From positions 2,542,001 to 2,606,000 of the forward strand of contig OZ247499.1 in NCBI GenBank assembly GCA_965233625.1: DNA of 64,000 nt, written 5' to 3'. Positions 9,501 through 19,200 of this stretch are shown here, in pieces. The notes beneath the pieces are model-generated. The model was not told where the DNA came from. It ran no database searches and saw only the letters and a program-made list of their open reading frames with translations. The first letter of the stretch is position 1. Every line of letters begins with the position of its first letter. Source of the stretch: G965233625 sp965233625. Its GTDB lineage: Bacteria; Planctomycetota; Planctomycetia; Pirellulales; Pirellulaceae. The position numbers and the translations under genes are program-made.

Positions 9501-10273
9501 AGCATCCCGGCCTGACTCAGACTGATGCTCAGATCCGGCGAGAGAATCAGATTCACACCCGCCACCAGCGCCATCTCGCAATCGCCGTAGCGGATGCTAC
9601 GTGCGGCCAGATGCAGCGCCGTGAGTGAGGAAGAACAGGCCGTGTCCACAGCCACGCTCGGCCCGCTCCAGTTCATAAAGTAGTTGATCCGCCCCGCAGC
9701 CGCCCCATGCGCATTGCCCACGCCGTGATAGTTGCTGATCGAATCGTGGCCGGCTTTCGATAGGCGGTCTAAATAATCGTGGCTGCAGATGCCGGTGAAC
9801 ACTCCGGTCCGGCTGCCACGTGTGCCATGCGGATCGATGCCGGCGTGCTCCAGCGTTTCCCACGCAACCTCTAGCAGCAGACGTTGCTGCGGATCAAGGG
9901 CGGCGGCTTCCCGTCCGGAGATACCAAAGAACGCAGCGTCAAACTGGTCAACGTCCTGCAGGTAACCGCCTTGATTTGCGGTAATCTTGCCCTTCTGCTT
10001 GGCTTCGCTGGCCTTCAGCGCGGCAGACCACCGCGCGGCTGGGGTTTCAGAAATGGCGCAGCGGCCCTGGTCAAGCAGCTTCCAGAATTCCGACGGACCA
10101 CTAGCCTGCGGGAACCGGCAGCCAACGCCGACTATTGCCAATGGTTCGCTTAACTTATCACGTACGCGCAACATGCTGGCGCGCGTTTTACGCAGGACTT
10201 CCAGAACGGCTTGATCCGATGCGCTCTTGTCTGCGTTACCGCCCGGCTGCGGTGTGTTGTTGGGCGTTGTCAT
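6515..10273 (-). CDS. Type I polyketide synthase module, KS-AT(degenerate)-DH-ACP
   Basis: Domains of the 1252-residue protein: N-terminal helical linker (1-42); ketosynthase (about 43-465) with Cys213 in DTACSSSL, His348 in EAHGTGT and His388 in KTNIGHLEG; an acyltransferase remnant (about 485-805); dehydratase (about 825-1095) with His858 and Pro867 of the HxxxGxxxxP motif and Asp1017 in HPAALDACLQ; and ACP with Ser1183 in LGMDSMM. The AT remnant keeps flanking landmarks (FARLYALGLMW, the post-AT linker ending YRFQRKRHW), but the nucleophile elbow GHSLGE has become GRGAEH, the FSGQGS start has become LECGPSSS, and the stretch between them and the linker is about 90 residues shorter than in the neighbouring synthase. 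There is no KR. The acidic C-terminal tail (DDDESWIEGAI) precedes an NRPS with a TubC-like docking domain. Both gene junctions are ATGA overlaps. Confidence 0.94.
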   Translation of the reverse strand: MTTPNNTPQPGGNADKSASDQAVLEVLRKTRASMLRVRDKLSEPLAIVGVGCRFPQASGPSEFWKLLDQGRCAISETPAARWSAALKASEAKQKGKITANQGGYLQDVDQFDAAFFGISGREAAALDPQQRLLLEVAWETLEHAGIDPHGTRGSRTGVFTGICSHDYLDRLSKAGHDSISNYHGVGNAHGAAAGRINYFMNWSGPSVAVDTACSSSLTALHLAARSIRYGDCEMALVAGVNLILSPDLSISLSQAGMLSPTGLCHTFDAAADGFVRGEGCGAVLLKRLSAAVAANDRILCVVRGTACNQDGRSNGLTAPNGLSQEEVIRAALADARANPGDIDYIEAHGTGTSLGDPIEMAALQSVFARGRSADRPLRTGSVKTNIGHLEGAAGIAGVIKVALSLYHGHLPSHLHFTQPSPHIDWNWPVEATGQPESWARSNRPRLAGVSSFGFGGSNAHVVLEEAPVASSPSQFMVAAANDSTQLLVVSARCAKAARELAADYAEALRDGVDVASLCCTAATGRAQFDHRIAVTGGSVLEIANKLEEATPRQGAGVTGAMLLECGPSSSVSCNAIYQRFEVFRDAFDNAVEALDAVARTATGAGVDSDRLRAGAGLNEQETRLQQFARLYALGLMWREFGAGKATAGRGAEHAAAAVAGLLSLQQAADLYLHQVLVEQATNETRDEAMRRFSAVLSQMAFQPNHHYQVRSPRDVSPTSGDYWTSVLQAACDRAVGVADGPQCDGQCDENVSLHVSTSDTLEHVLEQLGGLYCNGMSINWRAVFSQRLLPAAAPVYRFQRKRHWLDISDAAAETTFALPVAADESDSVHPLLGRQLDLAGACKVFETDLAKLGYLHDHRVGGRVLFPATGYLELAAAAAHEMRDGLSVTQLEIERPVVVAEDKPTRVQVAVREEGGDFHCEISVRTSRVWKTAAQCVLKVVAPVNAQQRMAANRNGHSSPVAVDQHYQQCQAVGLDYGAAFQGVEELFGAKGEAWGVVRLPGGLDSHGYIFHPAALDACLQVGAAAISEHATQGWVPVSIGHYEIHREIHRAGAPGDLQVYVRTDAATTAEELSLSFVIHDTNGNLVAAIDQLKLAALTGRQDGQLASGPASSIEVTPVENPVDAGPAVIDTNDQVAAILSADPQQRSGLLQSYLHGRVADIMGMTLEEIPAQTPLDSLGMDSMMAFELRDELERDFNLMVPMELFLQETSLEQFSQNVAQGLAKLEGLSSSDTGMKHSEPDDDESWIEGAI

Positions 10274-13200
10274 TCGTTGACCTCCCAGCTATCAAACTCA
10301 TTGGATAGCTCGTTTAGCTCAAGCAGAAGCTGATGGACTTCAGCCGGAGCGGTCTGGGTAGCTGCGGCGGCAGGCGCCGGCGTATAAGCAATGGTTGGGT
10401 TTGAATCGTCCGTATCGTCGTACTGCACGGCATCAGCAACACTCTGCTGCAAATCAACGTGCGTGCCTTCATCGTCGGTTGCTTCTGCGGCGGGGCTTTT
10501 TTCTTCCAGGCCAAGTCGCTCTACAAAACGTGGGGCCAGCACATTGATAGCCGGGTAGTTAAACAGATCGGTTGTTGAAACGCTGAACCCCAGTCCAGCT
10601 TCCAGCTTGTTGGCCAGCTCGAGCGCCGTCAACGAATCGAGCCCCAGATCAAACAACGCTTCATCGACGGGAATCTCTGCAGGCGTCGCAACGCCAAGGC
10701 AGGTTGCAACCGCCGACTGAAGAAACTCCGTCATCCGCTGCGTGCGTTCTTTTGGCTCTGCGGCGGAAAGCTGCTCGATAAATGCCGCCCGGTCAACGGC
10801 GCCCGCCTGCTGCTGGCTGGCGGCAATCAACGAGGCGAACAGCGGATGGCTCTTGAGCCGCGCCGGCAGGCTCTCAAGCTGAAGTCGCACGCCGGCGCAC
10901 TGCGTGGTGGTTGCATCCTGTAACAACACCTGCTGGAAAATCGCCATGCCTTCCGCGGGCGAAATCATCTCTACGCCGGACAGGTCGTTCCGCTTACCCA
11001 CGTTCAGCCCGGCGGCGGCGCCAACCTGCGACCACGGTCCCCAGTTGATGCTGGTTGCACAGTGGCCCGCACGCCGCCGGTGATGAGCCAAAGCATCGAG
11101 GAAGGCGTTCGCCGCAGCGTGGTTCGACTGACCAGGTGATCCGAATAACGAAGCAGCCGATGAAAACAGCACGAAGTAATCGAGGTCATCCTGCAGCGTG
11201 AGTTCATGAAGGTTCCAGGCGCCGGCAACCTTCGGCCCCAACACCTTCGCCAGTTTCGCCGGCGATTGTGCCGCCAGCAGTCCATCATCCAGCACGCCTG
11301 CCATCTGGAACACGCCAGCCAGCGGCGGACAATTCTCACGTACCTGCTGCATCGCGCGCTGCAGCGAGTCCCGGCAGCTTATGTCCGCCTGAAGCACCAT
11401 GACCTTGGCGCCGCAATCTTTAATCCGCTGAATGCCCGCCTGTTGTGCGGCATCCGGCGTGCTCCGTGAGATCAGCGCGATGTGCCGCGCGCCACGGCGG
11501 GCCATCCATTGCGCCGTCAACAAGCCCAGGCCGCCCAACCCGCCAGTGATAACGTATGTCGCATCTTCGCGGAACTGAACATCGGAATGAATGCTACTGC
11601 GATCCGAGGCCGGTTCGCTGGCGGTGTCTTCGGCATGCACCGGTGCGATCAGAATCTTGCCCGTATGCTTGCCAGACCGCATGTGCCGCATCGCAGCCGC
11701 AGCGTCTTCCAGATCAAACGTCTGGTACGGCAGCGGCTGGTACTCCTTGCTCTCCACGCGATTAAAGATATCCGCCAGCCGGGTTGCCAGGGCGCTGACG
11801 TCGGCGGCAATCAATTGCGAAAGATCAATCTGGCAGTACTCCACGCCAGGATGATCCGCCTTGGCAGCGGAGATCACATCGGCGGCCGTCTTCGCAATAT
11901 CCAGGTAGAAGCCGCTCCCGGACATTGCCTGCATGTTGTTCTCTGTAAACGCGGCATCGAGCGAATTCAGCACGATATCCACGCCGGCGCCGTCCGTCGC
12001 TTCTAGGATCTGCCGGCCGAATTCGCCGCTGCGGGAATCGAAGACGTGCTTCACTCCGGCGCTGCGCACCAGCTCGTGCTTGGCCTGACTCGCGGTGGCG
12101 AAGACCTCGGCGCCCGCCGCCTGAGCCATCTGCACAGCCGCCATACCAACACCACCGGCTGCGGAGTGCACCAGCACACGCTGACCGGGCTGCACGCCGC
12201 CAGCTTCGGAAAAGGCAACGGCGGCGGTCAGGAAGGTGACGGGAACCGTGGCCGCTTCTTCCAGCGATAGCCCCGCCGGTATAAGACAAGCATTTTCCGC
12301 ACTGACCGTCAGGAAATCGCAGATGCTATTGGCGGCGAGCACGGCAACACGGTCGCCAGGTTTGAACTTCGTCACGCCAGGACCAACCTGCGTAACCACA
12401 CCCGTGCATTCCGCCCCGGCCGGTTCTTCCGTCGGATAAAGCCCAAGCGTGCTCAGCACATCGCGGAAGTTCAAACCGCTGGCATGCACCGCAACTTCCA
12501 TCTCACCTTCAACCGGCGCACGGCGTGGCAGTTCATTCAAACGCAGTCCGTCAATCGAGCCACGATGTTCGATCTGCAGAACCCGCGCACTTTGATGACT
12601 GGCGCTGGCAGCCGGGTGGGCGGGAATCAGGCGTCGCACCAGACGCGTGTTGTTGCGGATAGCAACTGCCGGCTCCACATCGCGCGGCGTGGCGAGCAAC
12701 TCTTCTGCAAGCAGCCGTTCCGCTTCCTGCGGTTCGACCGAAGCATCGACATCGATGGCGGTACATTCCCAGTGCGGATGCTCCAGTGCGATGCTCCGCC
12801 ACAAGCCCCAGGCGGATGCAGCAGGCAGCGCAGAAGCCAGAACCGAGCCGTCCGCAGCAACGGCGCCGCGGGTGGCCAGCCACAATCGCAACGGCGCCTC
12901 ATCACGCCGCGCCGCGGTGGCAGACTCGATGGCTTGCAACGCAGCGATGAGCGCCGCATTGAACTGCTGGACGGAATCATACGGCGCCGCATCTTCGCCA
13001 GTGAAGCAGTCAGCGACATGCAGCAGAATGTCCGTCGGTGAATTCAGCTGACACATCTGCGTCACATCTTCAGCAAGGCTGCTGTTATCCACAAGCGATG
13101 CGAAGTGCTGTCCTGATGCGTCCAGCGCCCCAGCCAACTGAGTAGTTTCACGACTCGTCGAAGCTATCAACCAGCGTCGCTTGGGCAATTCGACGGGCGA

Positions 13201-16200
13201 ATGCTGGCCTTCACGCAACCGGCTGATAATGACCGAGTTTTCAGGTTCGCGGGCAGTGTCATTCAGCGGGTCGATGAAGGCAGGTGTTTCAAACCCGTTT
13301 GCATACAGCAGACTGCGCCAGTCGCGGCCGCTGAGCAGCGGATACTCCGGCCGAAGATCCGTATCTTCAAACCGCCACCAGCCTGGTGTCATGCCAAAGG
13401 TCAGATCCAACCAGCGTACGGGCCGTGTGCCTTCGATGATGACCAGACGCCCACCCTCGTTCAGCAACGTGCGGATATTCCGCATGGTCGTCTGCATGTT
13501 GGCGGTGGCATGCAGCACATTGGCGGCGACAACTATGTCGAAGCTGCCTCCGTCAAAACCCTGCTCAAGCGGATCTTTCTCAATGTCTAACGTCCGGTAC
13601 TCCACGAAATCGTATTCGCTGAACCGTTCTTTTGCGGGCGAGAGGAAACCCGGTGCAATATCGGTGAACACGTACCGGCTGCGACCGGCAGGCAGTTCCG
13701 GCAGGATGGATGCCGCCGTGGATCCGGTTCCGGCCCCGATTTCCAGCACACGTAGGCCGCGGCCGGGCGGCAGTGCTGCAGCTTCGATCTGCACAGCTGA
13801 AGCGGCGATCTTGTTCAGCAGTTTGCCGCCAGCAGAGTTGCGGTATATATCCGCTGCTGACACACTATCGTCACCCGGGAAAAGCAGCGGCAAGGGATCG
13901 GCCGCCCCGCGGAGCACATCCGCCAGATGCATCGCGCACCGGGTTAACAGCGTGAACTCCACCTTCGCGCCAGCGTGCTGCGAAAGCATCTGCTCACCTA
14001 AACGTGCGACATCCACCTCCGATGGCGTTTGCAGAACGCTCCAGCCGTTCGCTTCCGCACGTACGATGTTCGCTTCGACAAGCATCTGCATTAACCGGCC
14101 GAGCAACCGCTGATGCTGCGTTGCGACATTCAACTGCGTGGCAAGCGACGCGTTAGAAATCTTATCGCCCGCACGCAGCGGAAGACCCAGCCGCCGAAGT
14201 GTGGCGACAACGCACTGCACGCTCATCTCTTCCAGCGCGTTCAGCGCGGCGATATGCGGGGCAGCGGGCGTAGTTTCAAGTAGCGCGTCGCGGACAGAAT
14301 TCAATTGCTCACGACGTTGCTGCTGAATTTCGCCGGCACTAGTGCCGTTTGCGTCGGTGGTTATCGCTTCCCGGCGGCGGATCTGCGGCTGCCAGGCTTC
14401 GGCGAACATCGCGCCGGCCAGTTCAACCGGCGTCGCAGCTTTCAGCGTCATCCCGTCGATGGTCGCCACCCGAGCGCCACCGCTATCTGTAATCTGCAGA
14501 CTGGCGCGAATCTGATCTTCACCATCGGGATGATGCAGCGAGGCGGTGGTATGAAGCACTTCGCCGGGTTGCACGTCGCGGTACAGCGTAAACCTGTCGA
14601 AGCCAGCCGGCAGGAAAGTCCGCTTCTCGCGGGCTGCTGCGACCGGCGCCAGTGTCTGCAGGCAAGCGTCAAGCAGCGCCGGATGAATCTGCGCCGAAAC
14701 GGACTCCACGCCGTCCGGCAGCGCCGCCTGGCTGGTGGCAATATGATCGCCCGCTTGCAACGATTGCAGTCCCAGAAACGCGCCGCCGTAGTTCAACCCT
14801 ACGCCCGCACATTGCTGGTAATGTGTGGCAAGGTCAATCGCTTCGACTTCAGTTTCATCCAAGCAAACATCGGCGTTATCTGGTGATAATTCTTCGCCTA
14901 CCGGCTTGAAGACGCCGCGTGCATGTTCGATCCAGCCGCTCTGCTGTTTGCTGACAATACGGAAAGAATTTTCGCTTTCACCGGTTGAAACAATCGTCTG
15001 CAACTGCGCGGTCGCTTTGGCGCCAAGCTTCAAGGGCTGATCGATCTGCAGGCTGATTGCCGCCGCCGGCATATCCATCTGCGTAGCCGCGGCTGCAGCG
15101 ATTGCCAGGTAGCCAGCGGCCGGGAAATAAATCGTGCTGCCGACACAATGACCCGCCAGGTACGAGTCCGCAGCAACGCTCAGCGCGAAGACTGTTTCGC
15201 TAACGCCCAGGTCCAGCTTCTCACCCGGCAATTGTCCGGTTGAAGACGTCCCTTCAACCGGAACGCGTGAGCGCTGACTTGACGCGGCGGGTTCAGCAAA
15301 CCAATGACGGCTGCGTTCAAATGGATAGTGCGGCAAGGGCAGCGGCGGCGTCTGGTAGCCGAGCAGCGAGTTCCAATCGAACCGCGCGCCCGCCGCATAC
15401 AGCCGACCAGCTGTGTTGAGCAGTTGCCTGCGTTCGTTGTCGTCGCCGGAAAGACCGGGCAGTGCGGTCAGTTCCAGACGCGCCGCGCGGCTGATGCTGG
15501 CAAGCGTTGAACCGGCGCCGGTTTCCAGGCAGATGCTTGTACCGCACTCCGCGATGGTTTGCAGCGCGTCGTAGAAGCGTACGGCGCTGCGAAGATTGCT
15601 TCGCCAGTAGGCTGCCGTCGCGACTTCCGCGGAAGCTGCCTGCCCCGTCTGCGCCGAAATGAATTCGATGGTCGGCGTTGACAGTTCTGCGGCTTCCACC
15701 GCTGCGGTAAAATCATCCAGCACGGGCGTGATCAAAGGGCTGTGAAAACCATGCGTTGTCTGCAACGTCCGCGTGGTGATCTTCTGCGACTTCAGCTCCG
15801 CGGCAATTTCTTCCAGCCGCTGCTGGCAACCGCCAAGCACCGTCTGCCGCGGACCGTTGACCGCCGCAACATCGATGTTTGCGCCCAGCTCCGGAAGCAA
15901 GCTGCGAACCTCATCTTCGGCAGCAAACACGGCCAGCATACCGCCGCGCGCCTCAAGCGAATCCACCAGCGTCGCGCGGCGGGCGACAATACGGACCGCT
16001 TCTTCCAGCGGGAACACGCCTGCGATGGCAGCGGCCGCAAATTCGCCCAGGCTGTGCCCCGTAACCGCCGACGGCTGAACACCGCACTCCATCCAGGTCA
16101 TCGCCAGTGCGTATTGCAGGCAGACTAGCGCCGGTTGAATGTCCACCGAACGCCACCCCGCTTCGCTCCAGAGAATCTCCTGCAGTGGACGGGACCAGTG

Positions 16201-19200
16201 CTGCTGCATGACCTTCGCCGCAGCATCAAGCTGAGTGCGGAAGACAGGGTGGGCGCCGTATAGCTGACGGCCCGCACTGGAGTGCACACCGCCTTGCCCG
16301 CTGAACATGAAGACAATCTCAGGCGCCTGCGATGCCGCGGCGGCATGAACGCCAGGAGCCTCTCCGTCAGCGGCGAATTGCAGCAGTGTCTCGCGGAGTG
16401 ACAGATTATCGTCACACGCAACGGCAAGCCGGTGCTTGAAGTGGGAACGACCGGCGCCCAAGGTGCTGCACAGGGCGGCAAGCGGTGTTTCCTGCCGGAG
16501 GCTCTTGCCGGTGCTCTCAGCCAGCGACCGCAACGCCGACTCTGTCCGTGCAGAGAGAACCGCCAGATGCCCTTCACTGGCATGAGGTGTTTCGCATGGA
16601 GTTGCCGCAGGAGCTTCTTCTAAAATCGCATGCGCGTTTGCGCCGCCAAAGCCGAAGGAACTGACGCCCGCGATACGTTTCTGCTTGCTGCGTGGCCAAC
16701 GGACGGCGACGGTTGGTACTTCCACCGGACGCGACCAGTCGATATGCGGGCTGGGCGTCTTGTGATTGAGCGTGGCGGGAATCTGCTGATGATGCAGCGC
16801 CAGGCAGACCTTGATGAAACCAGCAATACCAGCGGCCGCTTCGAGGTGCCCGATGGCGGTTTTCACGGCGCCGACGCGTAGTGTGTTGCGTGGCGTGCCT
16901 TCGGGAGTCAGCACCGATTGCAGGGCGCCCATTTCAATCGGATCGCCAAGCTCGGTGCCGGTGCCGTGCGCCTCGACATACTGAACGGCGGCAGGCGCCA
17001 CATCTGCGTCACTGAGTGCATCGCGGATCACGGCCTGTTGCGACAGCCGGTTCGGCGCGGTCAGGCCATTGCTGCGGCCATCCTGATTGATCGCACTGCC
17101 GCGGAGAACAGCGTAAATCTGGCGGCCTTCCTGCACGGCTTGCGACAGCGGTTGCAACAGCACCACGCCGCATCCTTCGCCACGGACGAACCCGCTGGCG
17201 CCAGCGTCGAACGCACGGCAGACGCCGTCGGCGGCCAGCATGCCCGCTTCGGTGAACGAAGTGGTTGCGTCTGGCGATAGGATCAGATTCACTCCGCCAG
17301 CTACTGCAAGATCGCACTCGCCACGCTTGAGGCTGGCAGCTGCCTGGTGCACGGCGACCAGGGACGAAGAGCATGCGGTATCAATCGTCAGGCTGGGTCC
17401 GCGGAAATCGAACGTGTACGAAATACGGTTGGCGGCCATTGCCAGCGAATTGCCGGTCGCCGTATAACCACCTGCGTCAACGCCCGCGGCGGTTTGCAGA
17501 CGCATGTAGTCGTTTGAACCGGCGCCCGTGAACACGCCCGTGCGACTACCGGCGAGGGTGTCGGCAGCGATCCCCGCGTCTTCAAAACATTCCCAAACCG
17601 TTTCGAGCAGAAGTCGGTGCTGGGGATCAACATGATCGGCTTCGCGAGGATTCATGCGGAAGAAGCGGGCGTCGAAATCTTCTACCTGCTCCAGATAACC
17701 ACCAGGCACCGCCTGGCCGTGCTTGCGGACGCGATCTGGCGGCGCCGTAATGGCGCTGCGAGCTGACTGCAAGAGTTGCCAGAATTCACGCGGCGAGCCT
17801 GCACCGGGGAAGCGGCAGCCGATGCCGACAATCGCTAGCGGCTCCTCGTGGCGGCCGGCCGTTCTTTCGCGTGAAGCAGTTGCTGCCTGCGGTGCGTCTC
17901 CTGTTATCAGGAAGGTCGCCAGCAGCGAGATGGTGGGGTAATCGTACGCCAAGGTCGCCGGAACAGGTTTGCCGAGGTGAGCAGCCAGTTCACCGGAAAG
18001 ACGCGTCGCTGCCACGGAATCCATGCCGTACGCCGCCAGGGGCGTGTGCGGATCGATCTCCTGCGGCGCCATCTGCAACCGCTGCGAGACACGCACGGTT
18101 AACCAGCGTTGCAGATCACTGACAGCGCGCGAATCTTCAGGCGAGAGTCTGGCCGATAGCGTGGCACGGTGCGTGCTGCTTGCATGCTTCGATTCATCGG
18201 CTTCGGCATCTGGTGCGGCTGCAGCAGGCTGATCGTCGCTCCACGCGCCGACGGTTTTGAAGCCGTCTTCCAGGAAGAGGCGGCATGCTTCGCGGCGTTG
18301 AATTTTCCCGCTGGTGGTTTTGGGTGTTGAGGCGGGACGTAAGAGTACGACGGCGGCGAGGCGGATTTCGTGCTCGCTGCTGACGGCGGCGCGGATCGCC
18401 TGAATCACTTCCGCCGGATCAATCTGCCGCATCTGAGCGCGACGGACCTCCTGCACCACGACCACGCCGCCGGGCGACTTGGGCTGATCCGCGGGAATCT
18501 GAAACGCGGCGCCCGCGCCGGGCATCAGCGCCGGGTGACTTGTTTCGACGGTGCGTTCAATATCGTGCGGATAGTGATTCGCCCCGCGGACGATGATCAG
18601 ATCTTTCAGACGGCCTGTGACATAAAGCTGTCCGTCATGCATAAAGCCCAGATCGCCGGTGCGAAGATACGCCTCTGCGGGCGGTTGGCCGTTTTTAACC
18701 AGCGGTTCAAATGTGGTGTTGAAGGTTTCGCGAGTCTCTTCTTCCCGCTGCCAGTAGCCACCCGTAACCGTGTCGCCGGCGACAAGAATTTCGCCGATGC
18801 TGCCGGGCGGACATTCGGCGTTTGTCTGCGGATCGACAATGCGAACGTCAACGGACTGGTGAGGGGCGCCACAACCTGCCAGATCCGCCGCGTTGGCTGT
18901 GTCATCTGCGGTCGCAGTAATCGCCTGACCGTTTTCCAGCGCCGCCGCGTCAAACGACTGCCGGACCATCGGCTCTCCGTTCACAGAGCCCGTGACAAGC
19001 AGCGTTGTTTCCGCCATGCCGTAGCAGGGTGAACATGCCTGGGCGCGGAAACCCAGCGGGGCGAACTTTTCTGCAAACGCCTGCATCGTTGCTGGACGCA
19101 CCGGCTCGGCGCCATTGAACGCGACCTGCCATGACGAAAGGTCGATGCCTTCGCACTCTTCCAGAGATACTTCGTCGGCACATAGACGATAAGCAAAGTT

